Assembly: GCA_050084515.1 (NCBI GenBank)
Contig: CM114272.1
Coordinates: 6,262,001 to 6,326,000 of the forward strand
DNA length: 64,000 bases
From: Blasia pusilla
Taxonomy: Eukaryota > Marchantiophyta > Marchantiopsida > Blasiales
Reading direction: 5' to 3'
Positions 42,801-54,959 of the stretch are shown here, piece by piece. Made by a program: the position numbers and the translations under genes. The notes under the pieces were generated by a model, which searched no databases, was not told where the DNA came from, and worked only from the letters and a program-made list of their open reading frames with translations. How positions within the stretch are numbered: position 1 is the stretch's first letter; each line of letters opens with the position of its first letter.

Positions 42801-43117
42801 GACTGTTTAAATGAGCGCGTGAGTGAGGGATCAAGAGAAGAGAAGAGAAGAGAGGAGAATAGAAGTCTATTGAGAGCTCAGAAGTATCAAAACGTCCGAC
42901 CAAAGAGACCTAGACCGAGACCGAGACCGAGATCAGCGCGAGGAGAGAGGAAGGAATGCCATCTATCTCACTGAAGAAAAATTAAGACGATGGTGATGTA
43001 TGGACGCCTGGAAAGATACAGAAACACCAACCTGATAAACCCGGAAAAAACAAGCAAACAGAGACAGAATACGAGCGAAAAGCCGAAGCACAAGGCTGCG
43101 GCTAGCTATTCTTCGAC

Positions 43118-43262
43118 CGATTTGTGGCAGACCTCCTCCAGTAATTGTGGCACACTCCTCCAGTAATTGTGGCAGACCTCCTCCTCAAGGCGATTTGTGG
43201 CATACCTCCTCCTCGAGGCGATTTGTGGCGGAATTCTCCTCAAGGCGATTTGTGGCTTATCG
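43118..43262. repeat. Short tandem repeat around GGCGATTTGTGGC
   Basis: Two units with CCTCCAGTAATTGTGGCA are followed by three with CCTCCTC(A/G)AGGCGATTTGTGGC. The period is about 25-33 bp. Confidence 0.75.
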
Positions 43263-43361
43263 ACCAGGTTTCGGAGGTGGAGGTTTCGGGTTTAGGGTCT
43301 CTTTGGTTTTCGACGATAAACCTCGAAGGTGTTTGCTCGCTTCATTCTCCGCCCACCGTCC

Positions 43362-43447
43362 GTGGTCCATCCGTCCGTCCGTGGAGCCGTCCATCAGCCC
43401 GCCCGTCCGGACGTCCGTCCGTCCGTCCATACATACGTCCGCTGTCC
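43362..43447. repeat. GTCC-rich simple repeat
   Basis: Multiple (CCGT)n/(GTCC)n runs are broken by occasional substitutions. Overlapping open frames through this stretch (rich in Pro, Ser, Arg, Val) are artefacts of the repeat. Confidence 0.8.
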
Positions 43448-43789
43448 GTCGAACTCCGTCCGCTCGACCGATTCGATATCCGCCCCGGTTATTACCGACC
43501 CTACTCTACGCGGCCTTAAACGCATGGCGCGGCTATCTATGAGGATCTCATCCAGCTCCTTCTCCCAAATTCGCCAACTTCCTGATTTAGAAAACGAACA
43601 TGGTATGACCAGAGAGAGATTTTCCAGTTGGAAACTTGAGCACTTGGCTCGAGACTAGAAACCCAATTCGAATGATGCGCTTCTTCGTTTGACTGCAGAA
43701 CCATTAATCTTCAAAGAATTTGAACGTCGCTGCCAGTACGTGTGAAAACGCAATACGTATGAGAAGTTCTGTCTGACCTGGATATTATT

Positions 43790-44122
43790 TAAAGTGTGGA
43801 GGGGCTTTCAAATTTCCTTTCAGTTGAATTCCGGGCAACACGAATAGCTTCCACCCAATCAGCCACTGGATTCCTGTCAGATCACCCGTCAGATTATTGT
43901 TATCCAGATGCATGTTTTGCTCGATGGTCTCTAACAGCCTTCTGAAGGTCCTGGCGCTACGAGAAATGGCACTCCGGTCAGCGAATCAAAGGCTAGATCA
44001 ATGGTCTGCAAGAGGGTTGATCTCGGAAAGGGCTTCAGGTAAATCGGTTTCCGAATTATTACGACGCGAGTAAATATTAAGTTTGAGTATCCGGGGAAGC
44101 TACGAGGAACAGAGCCGGACAA
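43790..44122 (-). pseudogene. Leucine-rich-repeat protein relic
   Basis: Minus-strand translation gives MSGSVPRSFPGYSNL and LLQTIDLAFDSLTGVPFLV, and, after a frameshift, HLDNNNLTGDLTGI. These match the plant extracellular LRR consensus (LxxLxLxxNxLTGxIP). Spacing between the two matches fits one repeat unit of about 24 residues. No kinase or membrane segment can be seen. It is a fragment of an LRR receptor-like protein gene. Confidence 0.6.
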
Positions 44123-45876
44123 AGAGTCTCGTGATAGAATATTGAATCCTCGATGAATTTAAACGATGAAAGCATTTAGGCATGATACTTGTGAAAGCCT
44201 ATACATGTGAAAAGCGGGAGTGACCGATATCAGCATGGCGGATACAAAGCGCTCTGTATAGAAGCGAGTAAGTACTCTTGCAATTGAAAATGGGGTGTAA
44301 TTGAGGAGTTCATGGCACGATGATTCGACGCTATTCGATTGATCATATACATATTAGGGAGATGCCAGAACCATGCTGATCATGAATATATATAGGATAC
44401 TGGTGTAATTGCGGTGTCCAACGTTCGACCTGAAGTCGAATCCAGCGAGCCAATTGTGCTCTTTGAAGCTCAGTAATGAAGGAGTGATGAGCTGGGTCAA
44501 CATACATCATTCGAAAACTGAGTTGTCGTTTCATGTGTGTCGTCAACTCCATGTCCCTGCTTGCTGCGATTGTCTCCTCAACATACAAGTCTAGTGCTAT
44601 TAATCAATGTCCTAACCTGTCACGAAGAAAAGCGCATCTATGCGTCCTTGGGTTAAGAGTGACCGATAAGCTTTTTGTGCTTTCGAGGTTTTCGGAGCAA
44701 GGATGGTACGCTCCTCGGGTTCCCGTCTCAATGGTGAGGGATCTGATACTCCCTTGGATTAGTTCGTGTTGGAATCCATAGTTTGGTCTGTCTTTCTTAG
44801 GTCCGGGTCAATATTATTTCAAGATTTATACAGAATGAAAATGGAGCAGATTTGACAATGTGCTCGAGTGATGAGAAATGCCGCGGGATACATGCAGCAA
44901 GACAAGTCGTGAAAGTCCACGGCAGCAGCACATCAGCATGAGCACAGAAATTAGTGAAAAATATTTGTGATCTAAGAACAAGAGAAATTGCAATCGCAAG
45001 TCGGCTCAATTTGACCTGTCAATGTTGCTCTGATCACCTGAAAAGAGTGAAACTAATCAGATTTCAGAACCTGAGCGGCCAGGGACGATGATGCTTCATG
45101 GTACCATCAAATTTTTCAAATATGTGCGGCGGCGAAGCCTGATTCAGCATCGGGCACCTCCTTCCACCATGGAAAACCAGTCTCAATGCTTCTTCAACCC
45201 AACGACATCATAGCTGCTCCGACCCGCATGCTTGCTTTCCAGCCTGACTCAGCGTGGAGCTCTTCATTCCATCTGCGAAATGAAATGCTGCAATGTCGAC
45301 CTTCCTCCTCTCCTCCTTCCAACGGCGAAATTGACCAAAAAGTACTCCACGAAAATGGGAACCTGCCGCCGGTTTGCTGCTATCAGGGACGAGGTATCAG
45401 AGAACTACCATTCCAGCATTCAAACGCACGTCGGGAACAGCAGGATTCCTCTAGAGGGTGCCCTTTGAGGTCCGAGTAGTGCGACTAAAGCTGAGCATGT
45501 CTAAGTTTCCTGGATGTTTTTCATCCGCCTATGATTTGCTGACTTTTTAATTTAAGTTGCTTCATTTTGTTATCTCACGTCGCCTGCCAATTGAAAAAGA
45601 TCGTCTATATTTTGTCACTTCCAAACATCTCATCCTGGTCCCTTACTACAAATATCTCACCATTTGGAGGATCGCCACGTAGGTCAGAGTCTCAAGCCAT
45701 TTCTCCTGGAAAAGAGCATCGCAGGAGGATCTCATCACTACGAATATGAAACGGGACGAACATTCTTTCGTGAAGACTTAGGCCTCACTTTTTAGTCGTC
45801 AAAACTTGAAGACGAAAAAACTCGATGGGAGGACTCCGCTACCATTGGCCCTCTGGATTCGCTCCCACCAACAGTC

Positions 45877-45911
45877 CATCAGATCAATGCTTTCCACGCA
45901 TTGATCTGATG
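45877..45911. repeat. Perfect 14-bp-arm hairpin
   Basis: CATCAGATCAATGC and its reverse complement GCATTGATCTGATG flank a 7-base loop. Confidence 0.75.
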
Positions 45912-46246
45912 TGGTACATAGAGTCGCGCCGAAGCTACCGGCAAAGTTGCGTCACTATAGAGGATTCTGAAGAAACTAGTTCTTACTTGTCCACGGGACG
46001 ATTCAAACTGCCTCGTGTGCATCCGTTGCTTTTTAGGATCTTCGCAATCGTGGCCGTGAGGTTGCACACTCTACGATTTGACACGCGTCCGGTCGTCGTC
46101 GCGCAGATCTCTTTGCTTCGAAGTTGGTGAGAAACAGCCCAAGCCTTTCCGAGCCTCCCTCTCATGAAGAAAGGAGATACGACCCTTACTCTGAATTGAG
46201 ACAGCAGTGCTAGAAACTGTTTCAAGTTTCTGATGTGCATTTCGTA

Positions 46247-46273
46247 TGAGACACGACTGTGAGTCGTGTCTCA
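46247..46273. repeat. Perfect 12-bp-arm hairpin
   Basis: TGAGACACGACT-GTG-AGTCGTGTCTCA. The loop is three bases. There is no adjacent gene. Confidence 0.75.
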
Positions 46274-46788
46274 TGTGAGACTCTCAACGATTCTTAGACC
46301 TCCTGTCCTAAAACCCCTGGACCATTAAATCTGATCAAATATGCTCTTCGGATGATTTTGGGATCAGAACTCTAATATGCTCCAACTATCACCTACGACA
46401 CTTTCATCTCGATGCTCGCTGTCGTTCGGCTGGAACCATATCTGTCGATTCAGGTGGCACCTCATGTAAGTGGAGGCATTGATTTGTATGTAATCCTTGC
46501 TTGGAATCCAAAAACGTGTACATGTCCATCGGAGGATTTATCTTAGCCATGATCCCAGACTTGGAGTTGGGATCAAGTTTCCCATGTACGCAGGTGGTCC
46601 GAGTGACATACATCTTTTCGGTTTTGGACATGAATGGGAATGAACCCGGAGGGTAAAAATGCTACTAGTAAAAATGCGGCATCAATATAAGACTTCACAT
46701 ATATATAATTTTATTTTAATTTAGCACTTCATTATATATAATATTTTTAGTGTAAATATCTATTTTGTTAGTAGCATTTTCATTATTG

Positions 46789-48816
46789 TCATAATATGAA
46801 TAGAATTCTCGAGCCTATTCTTGACAAAGCAACAAACAATTGCCCATGAAAAAATACTGGATTGGGCAAGTAAATACCAACTCTATCTAATGTTTGACCT
46901 TGAGATTTATTAATAGTCATTACAAAAGCACGACGGATAGGAAATTGAAATCGCCATAAATCCAAAGGTAGGCTGGAATCAGAAGCAATCAATGGAATGC
47001 GTGGAATGAAAACTCGAGTTCCAATGTTTTTTCCCGTGATAATTGTTGCATCTATAAGATGTCGACTAAAGCTAGCTATCACCAGCCAAGTCCCGTTTGC
47101 TTGTCCCTTTCCTCCATTCATATTCCGTAATAGCATTATTGGAGCTCCAATCTTCAAAGTTAAACAATGAGGTGGCAATCCAGATGGTAAACATGTATTC
47201 AAAAATTTTGTTGGATAAACAAGTCTCATCTCATCGTCAGAAACAAAATCAGCACTCAAGAAAGTATGCTCCTGCAAAAACAAAATAGATCATTAATAAT
47301 AAGAGAGATGATAGAAAAATATACCAGTAGAACAATCAAAATAGAATAATGATATTCAGGAATATAAATATTACCTCTCCTGGAAATCGAGACATGATTT
47401 CTCCGTTTATAATATCCACAGTAGTATTCTTGGTTGACAAAATGGATGTACCCCTCAAGAAATCAATGTCACTCCACTTATGAACATTGTGTCCATAAAC
47501 AATATCAATGAAATCATTGATCCTTGTGGTTTTAACAATTATCGCATTCGAAACTTGTATAAAATCCCCTCAAAGGTCTAAATGTAACGGTACACGACCC
47601 TCTCCTACCTCTAATAACCACGTTGCAAACGATTCTTTCTCTTCTCGTGCATATCCTGATAATAAATATAAGATGAAGGAATAAGTAAATATAAAAATAA
47701 ACAAAAACCACATGAAATGAAATATTAAGTTTATTCCTTAATACCTTGTATAGTATTAACTCTCATGTTGGTAATGAGTTTCAATAATCTCACGTCAAGC
47801 CAAATAAGAGATCTCCTAAGTGTTGCACGCACAATTGTGGCACGATCTCCACGACGAACAACTAGAAGAAGTTGTTGAAAGTCACCACCAAATAAAACGA
47901 TCTTCCCCCCAAAAGGCAAATCTCATAATCGAGGATCCATCAAACCCATGATATTTTGGAAAGTACGATTAACAGCCTCAAATGCGTGACGATGAGTCAT
48001 AGGAGCTTCATCCCACACGATCAACTTCGCCTTTTGTATAAGACGGGCCATATGACTATTGACCGATAGGCTGGAAAATCGAAAACAAAACAATATGTGA
48101 GGAACATTTATGAAGGATAATCAAAGAATAAAATAATAAATTGCATGCCATAAAAGGAAAATAAATCTTAAATCTAGACTTACTTGCAAGTGGAACTTTC
48201 ATGTACTTGGATAGGAATCTTGAATCGAGAATGAGCAATACGACCTCCATCCAATAATAAAGGGGCAATCCCCGAAGAGGCAACAGCAAGAGCTATATGA
48301 CCCTCGCTCCGTACCATTGCAAGAAGAAGGTTGTACAAAAAAAATTTCCTGTTCCGTCAGGACCATCGATAAAGAAAAGTTTTGCTTGAAAAATCCATAT
48401 TTTTCGTTACAGAAAAGCACTTTAAGAGAATAAAACTTAAAGAAATAAAAAGTGTAAAAAAATAATAATAAAATATACTATACATAATATCCACTTACAG
48501 AAGGTGGCGCATCCTGTAAGATATCGTGAAAAGCATTACAAATAACTTCCCAAATAGCGCGTTTTCCATCATTTAAAGACATCTCTCTTGCTCTCACACG
48601 TTCACAAAGCATATCATGATTGTATCAGAGCTCTTCCTCTTCTAGACGTGAAATAGATAAATTACGAGCTTGGAAATCTGGTTGAGGCATGTCGGGGAAG
48701 TCCGCCATACTCTTACCATGATCTTGAAGATGGTAATGGACCTCCAATAACGCAAGATTAATAATATGAACATCCAATGGAGGGTCGGAATACCAACTCT
48801 CTGTTACAAGGAACAA
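46789..48816 (-). pseudogene. Helitron A PIF1-like helicase
   Basis: The motifs in order are LALLEVHYHLQDHGKSMADF (48,816-48,625), the P-loop at 48,341-48,364 reading GPDGTGN, PFGGKIVLFGGDFQQLLLVV (47,919-47,731), and the C-terminal block GAPIMLLRNMNGGKGQANGT with MTINKSQGQTLDRVGIYLP and LFVALSRIGSR (47,283-46,789). The Lys of Walker A has been lost by a small rearrangement (GGAAAT instead of GGAAAAAC), which would abolish ATP use. Introns and frame breaks lie between the blocks. Confidence 0.88.
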
Positions 48817-48855
48817 ATATAGAAGTTAAAACATAAATAAAATACATTAAAAAAC

Positions 48856-49577
48856 TCATAAGAGAAAAATGAACTTAACAAAAGGCATGCATATTACCTC
48901 ACGCTTTTGATGTAGAAGATCTTCAGTTAATGGAACCAAAAAATGTTCCCACACTATACCTGGAAGAGAAGGTGTATTATATAGAAGATTGATGGCAAAG
49001 AGTAGACGTAATGAATAGCCAGTGCGAATGACAACCGCCTCTTCAAAGCAAGAAAAGATCTCTCTATCGTCCTCCAAAAGTCCCATTTGAATAGCAGTCT
49101 CTTTGAAGGTAGGATAAACTACACCATCAATAGTTCTCAAATCTTGATATGATTGAGCTCCTCTCACATGATGGAGAAGTAATCGTAACCAATGACGCTC
49201 CCCTTCAGCTAGGATTAGCCAAAAAAGATATTAGGAAGGAAGCACGAATGTGTTTATAACTTTAACTAAAATTTTGCCTTAATAATTGTAATCTCACAGA
49301 GAATAGAAATTTTACCTGGGTTTGTCATATACAAACGTCCAATAGGATGTCCACATCCTTTTCTTGCATGTTTACGCAGATGCCATTGTTTCTTATTCCA
49401 AGAGTAATGAGAAGGGAACTCCAAATAAAGATATTGTCGTGCAGTCGAATCAGAAACATTTGTTGCAAACCATTGAGTGAGAGTGGTTTCCTTACTTCGC
49501 TCCAGAATATTACCCAATGAATCTTGCCCATGAAAATATACCATTTGACTGTCTGGAAGATGAACAATCAATCTCAC
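48856..49577 (-). pseudogene. Helitron A Rep-helicase linker region
   Basis: Frames include VYPTFKETAIQMGLLEDDRE (49,167-48,856) and QWFATNVSDSTARQYLYLEF with FPSHYSWNKKQWHLRK (49,577-49,266). Both are conserved in the other Helitrons in the window (33.5-34.0 kb in D, 63.4-63.9 kb in B). A probable intron lies between them (49.17-49.27 kb). Confidence 0.75.
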
Positions 49578-52106
49578 AATACTTGGTTGCTCTGCATGCA
49601 GACTAAACTTGAAGATTCGCCAACATGCTTCTGAAGAAGAAACATACCTTCATACCACACAATATAAATATTGTTAGGCTTCCACATAATATCATAGGAA
49701 AAAATAGGGAGATCTTGAAAGATAGAAGGATCGAAATACCTTGCATCAAGATATAATGATGTCTCATCAATAGTATCCTCGCATGATGTAGTATTTGCCA
49801 CGGTATATGATATGGCATTAGATCCCTTATATACATACTTATAAAAGTACTTTACAGCCAAGATGCTATTTGTTATCTCCAAATTTATATGACAATCAAA
49901 TAAAGTACATAACATTGGATTGTATGGAACCACCCAACGATTATCGAAGTCATGATTTGACTTATTAATCAATCTACCATTATCACACCTGCATAAACAC
50001 ATATAGAGCTTGTTAGTAGTTGAGGAAAATACATACCAAATTAATAAAAGAGTATTAAATCATAAAATAAACAACAAAACCAATAAATTACCTCTAATAA
50101 ACAGGATATCCATCCTCATTTTCCATTTTCATTGATGCAAAGGGCATTGGGTATCCTTTGGAACATATTTTTGTCGTTTTATCCGTGCAAGGTGCAGTTG
50201 GATGTGTTACTCCACACCGACCATGAATCATACAATTTGTTACAGTAGAATGTAGCCTAGGATGAGTGATAGGATTGGGGATCTCAGCAGATATAATATC
50301 GTCAAAATCAGAGGTTGTCCTTGGCTTATCCTCAGAAGCAAGAATAATTAGGATATGCACATGTGGTAGCCCTCTCTTTTGGAACTCGACTACATGAATG
50401 CATCTTACTACTCGACCCAAAATATGCTTATCCAATATAAGTCTCAATCACTCCTTCTTTTTTTGTTGGAAAACACGTACAACCAGGTGAGGACGATCAC
50501 ACGTTGATTGCCCATGAAGTAGAGCAGTAGTAATCTCAGGCCATATAGGGTTGCAAGTCATGGTCAAAAAGTAGTCAGGCTTCCCAAAATGTCTCACAAT
50601 GGCCATAGCATCATGGTACAATTGATGCATGTGACGTGGTCCTCCTATGAAAGACGAAGGTAAGATAATACGTCTCCCTAAGCCTTGACCATTCACATCA
50701 TGCCGAGTCATGGCATCTCTGACACCTTGGTATAAATCAGCTCTCAACTCTTTTTGATGCAATCGTATCCAAGTTAGCATTTGCATTTCAATAGTCGATA
50801 CATATCCACCATATATTCTTGAGTAAGACGACCAAACCTCAACAACCGATTATTATCCATAGCGTTAGCTCGCATTTGAAGTCTAAATGACGTATTATCT
50901 TACCTAAGCCTCATGAGTGGTAACATCACCTTGAATTCCTCCTTGTATTATCTTATCTTATCTACGTCTCCCTAAGCCTTGACCGTTCACATCATGCCGA
51001 GTCATGGCATCTCTGACACCTTGGTATAAATCAGCTCTCAACTCTTTTTGATGCAATCATATCCAAGTTAGCCGTTGAATTTCGATAGTCGCATACATAT
51101 CCACCATATATTCTTGAGTAAGACCACGAAACCTCAACAACCGATTATTATCCATAGCGTTAGTTCGCATTTGAAGTCTGAATGAAGCAAATTGTAAAGC
51201 TGTAATGGTCTTTGAACTCGCCTCATGAGTGGTAACTTCACCTTGCATTCCCCCTTGTAAAATATCATCTTCATCCTCCTCCATGATAGCATCCCCTCTT
51301 AACGGCACATCATTTCTATGATCATGTTGCACTTGCAAAGGTATCCTGGATGCCAACCTGCTTCACCATAAACAAAAGGCAAAACAAAGTGCAATGGGAT
51401 ATAGGCTTCATTCAGATCTGATAGACGACGAATCCCTCCTCCATGTAAGCGAACAATAATATGACGTCCTTCTACTGGCTCACTCCCATCTCCCGGCAAG
51501 ATAGCTGTAATCTCAAGCAAACAGCAAGGTGTATCGTTTCGCATCAAGACCTCGCTTACTACCCTTAAGAACAATATGGAAGTAAGAATTACATGGATCA
51601 ATAGCCACATTTCGAAATAGAGCCACATATGGATTATGGGCATGTAACATATCTTGTAATCCCCTTAAGATCTCTGGCCTCAATTGATCCCGGTAATCTC
51701 CACTCATAATCCTTCTTCTATATTCCATCTGATGCTCATCATCATGAATATAAATCTGCGCAAATTATGGAGGAGCACCACTTTCAGCATGAAGAGGTCC
51801 AATAGAATGATATACACCACCTTGAATCCTGAAGTTTCCTGTACCACCTCGTTGCTCTGTCACATGGGCCCTAGTAGATGCCAATTGAAGAGCACTATTA
51901 TAGGCACGTGCATTGCGAAAAAAATGAAGACTATTTGAACTCCTACCAGAAAGTAATTCTGCTAGTATAGAAGGTGAAGCTGTCAAATATGGTAATTGAA
52001 TCTTACCATGCCCACAACACATACCAAAAGGCGAGCTTATAAACCTAGTATACTTCACTCTCTCGCACTTCCAATGTAGAGCATTGCAACTCATTACAAA
52101 TAACAT
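49574..52106 (-). pseudogene. Helitron A Rep (HUH nuclease)
   Basis: The N-terminal zinc-finger-like part is ALHWKCERVK, then SPFGMCCGHGKIQLP (52,106-51,765). Further Rep frames follow to 50,448. The HUH motif VEFQKRGLPHVHILIIL lies at about 50,390-50,340, and the tyrosine region VKYFYKYVYKGS at about 49,855-49,820. The key residues of the nuclease are therefore still present. However, the frame is broken by a tandem duplication at 50.7-51.2 kb and a TAG where Helitron B has AAG (near 50,097). Confidence 0.87.
50671..51184. repeat. Tandem duplication of 295 bp inside Helitron A Rep
   Basis: The block containing CTCCCTAAGCCTTGACC.TTC through CAAGTTAGC occurs at 50,671-50,782 and 50,966-51,075. 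The following CTCAACAACCGATTATTATC block occurs at 50,833 and 51,136. In the second copy the codon CGA seen in the first has become TGA on the coding strand. The duplication is absent from Helitron B. Confidence 0.85.
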
Positions 52107-52655
52107 TCATAAGTCCAACACTAAACGGCCAGTCATACTATCAATATGGTCTCCCAACCTAAGAATTCGAATGTGCTTTTCTTCAAAGTTAGGAATGTGT
52201 GCAATATTAAGCAACTTTTTCAAGTTCACAACACTTCTGGATCCCACATTTGGAATTGAGGCGTGTATATTGTCTTCATTTCCTTCTAGGTGGCCTTCAC
52301 AATTGGCTCCAGTGGCATCATCCCTTATCAACATATCGCCAACATGTGCAATTTCATGTACTTCATCCAAAAAAGATCCCACATTTGGAATCGAGGCATG
52401 TACATTGTCTTCATTCACTTCCATGTGGCCTTCACGATTAGATCCATTGGCATCACTCCTTATCAACGGATCGCCAACATCTGTAAACTCATGTACTTCA
52501 TCCAAATTAGCACGTCTTCTTCTTTCGCCCTCAGCTCGAACTAGTTGACGCATGTGACATAATCGTAGAGGATTGGTAGGAACTGGAAGATTGCAAGTAG
52601 AGGTTAAGAAATTAATACATATGATTATAATAAAAATAAATATACATACATACAT
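52107..52655 (-). pseudogene. Helitron A N-terminal acidic exon with internal duplication
   Basis: The open frame covers the segment before the zinc-finger region. It contains two copies of a 43-44-residue unit with LDEVHE..VGD.LIR.DA and NED..HASIPNVGS, encoded by a 133-bp direct repeat (52,246-52,375 and 52,380-52,508). Helitron B lacks the whole segment. The first residues of the frame (hydrophobic MYVCIFIFIIIIC) are translated intron and not protein. Confidence 0.6.
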
Positions 52656-52795
52656 ATCTATATTATAATTTGAATATAAAATTTAGAAATATACATTGGA
52701 GATGGTACGACCACAATCCTAGAGTTTGGAATAGCTTCAACTTCATGAAATACCATTATTGGCCTGCAAAAAATATTGTTATTAGAAATCACTCT

Positions 52796-54221
52796 ATGCC
52801 ACCTCGTTCTTGATGCCACACATGTGCATCATCCTCATCTATCTCAATTGCCTCCATATCTTCTTCTTGACTAAATCTAGCTCTAGACAACATGTCAAAC
52901 TCATGAGTTCTCTTTCGCCTATATGCTTCAATTGTGGATTCAAGGACCTAATGTAGGCTATCCAACGTAGCATGGCTATATCTGGAGTTGTACAATTCGC
53001 AATCATACCTAACAAAGGTAGACAATCAACCTCAAGCAATACATAGGCTCCCATAAGATACTCCTTCTCAGCTTTCATTGCAGTTACAACTCCCCAAAGC
53101 TCCCTCTTTACCTGAGGGTACCTCCTCTGTCGTTCCGTAAGTGTACGAGCTCCAAACCTTGTCGCAAATCTTCTTCCTTCTGCGTCATCCTGCCCAACTG
53201 CCCATCCGATAGCAATAGGGCTAGTGTCCACTGTGATGATAATAGGTCGTCCGCATTCGTAGCTCATTTGTCGTAGAAGTGGTGGCGACTTCAATGCCTC
53301 CTTCAACTGCATCATTGTTGCTCTTTGCTTCTTCTCCCAAGTGAACTTCTTCTTCTTTCTCAACAACTCATACAAAGGATCAGATATGTGGCCAAAATGA
53401 GGAATCCACACCTGATAGAACACACAAGCTCCTAAAAACCTTCTCACTTCGGTGACGTTTTCGCATTCTCGTATCCTCCCAATGACATCAACTTTTGCTG
53501 GATTTGGTTTTCGGCCAAACTCTCCACAAAGATGACCCACTACCACGATCTGAGGAACCCCAAAGCTACACTTTTCTCCAGAAAGAGTAAGATTGACCTC
53601 TTCTAGTCTTGTTAGGATCATATCCACATCTCGAATATGATCAGACACAAACTTTCTACACCCATCTTTCACAACCCTCTCAATCCTATCTTCTATTGCA
53701 CACCCCTTTATAGGGATATCATCTACAAAAGGAATGGTTTTCAGGAATGAACTCTCTCAAGATCTTATTCATTGCACTCTGCATGTGAGCGACTGAATTT
53801 GTTGCTCCTTGAGGTAATGTGCACATTCTTACAAGCCCAAGTGAAGTGCGCATGGTGGTAATATCTCTACTCTCTGTAGCTAATTGGAATTGATCATATC
53901 CACGAGTGCAAATCTCCTATAGAATAGATAGCACGGCTGCAAAAGCTGCGACTTCATCTATTCTAGGCCCTGCTCCCATATTTCGAATGGTTACCTTATT
54001 TGCCGGTTGCATATCTTGAATGAACCGGAGAGCTCCTGATTTCTTGGCACAATGAACCATCGACTCAAGTAAGGCCCCATAGATGGCTCTAAGATACCCA
54101 TCTGCATCTTCTCCTTCAATAATTCAATCAGCTTGGGAATCATAGCTCGTGGTATTGGTATGCGTTTCAAATCCCAAGGCACATGTGGAACTGTGAAAAT
54201 TACCATCGGTGCCACCACCAC
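52796..54221 (-). pseudogene. Gypsy-2 reverse transcriptase and RNase H
   Basis: The RT start is IPIPRAMIPKLIELLKEKMQ and MGPYLSRWFIVP (54,221-53,991). The catalytic FVDD is encoded at 53,718-53,729. The 277-codon frame 53,672-52,839 gives the thumb (VTEVRRFLGACVFYQVWIP) and RNase H (IIITVDTSPIAIGWAVGQ, with later QVKRELWG and LLEVDCLPLL as acidic-residue contexts). A frameshift lies between the FVDD region and the long frame, and a further one near 52,860 leads to MLSRARFSQEEDMEAIEIDE, the usual region after RNase H. Confidence 0.88.
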
Positions 54222-54959
54222 TCGTGTCTACACAACCAATTTCTTGTGTAGTAAAAGAGAAAGCCTTACCATGTCTCCTTAACATCTCGAAAGCATTTTT
54301 TTCAATTTTGTGAGAAACTCACCCCCTCCGATTTGAGGCGATCTAGCGTCTCTTTCGTGAACTTGTGTCCTATCTTCTTGACATCCATGAGACTTGGCTC
54401 CATTGATGCACGTTCTACTTGTCTCCCACAACCCTCTCGGTAGTTGAGTAGCCATTGGTTTCACCTTCGGGCCCTTTGTCTTGTATTTTGTGTGCACTCG
54501 TGCCTCCATGGGATGTTAAATGGGACTCAAACCCGTGCCAATCCGCTTCCTTCTCCGTGGATTCATATTCATTTTCTCCTTCCATGAACCTTGATATCTC
54601 TTCATGCAACTCATGCGAGTGAATTGCAATCACACTTCTATCCAATAATCGATGTTCATCCAGGTAAACACCTCTTCAAGACTATCTCCAAAACCCTCTT
54701 CTTCATACATCCCACTAATGAACTCTTCATCTAATAGAACACCCTCACATTTTAACAAACTCTCCTTTTTTTCATAAAACGTCTTTTCTTTTCATTCATT
54801 TCTTTCATCATTTGGAATCTACGGACCACGAAGAAAACATTGAGAAAACCACACCTAAACATATATGATTCTTCCCCCTCTACTAGCGGAAGACTCTTTT
54901 TCTTTTCTCTGCACCCCATATTCCCGCTCTATAGGAGTGCTAACTAAAAATCCAAAACT

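Larger units (their letters stand above)
44123..46664. other. Intergenic DNA with short perfect hairpins
   Basis: No gene is recognised. The longest frames (for example 44,343-44,588 minus, 45,186-45,479 plus and 45,825-46,130 plus) have no known motif and overlap others. Two perfect inverted repeats are annotated separately. Confidence 0.5.
46665..52790 (-). mobile_element. Helitron A, 5'-truncated, full RepHel length
   Basis: The minus strand encodes the N-terminal region (52.65 kb) through Rep to the end of the helicase (46.79 kb). The 3' border is a minus-strand CTAG (46,665-46,668) followed by T, shared with Helitron C, though without a clear hairpin. At the 5' side the element joins gypsy-2 sequence at about 52,790 inside what looks like an intron (acceptor TTTTTTGCAG near 52,768), and no TC terminus is present. 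It is very similar to Helitron B and Helitron C, and clearly different from Helitron D. Confidence 0.85.

Noticed and set aside
42242-42903. Long minus-strand frames with Ser/Pro/His-rich protein
   Set aside because: They follow the tandem repeat at 42.4-42.8 kb in several frames, which is expected from repeated DNA and not from coding.
43145-43658. Pro/Arg/Ser-rich overlapping frames
   Set aside because: They run through a GTCC simple repeat in three frames; not a real gene.
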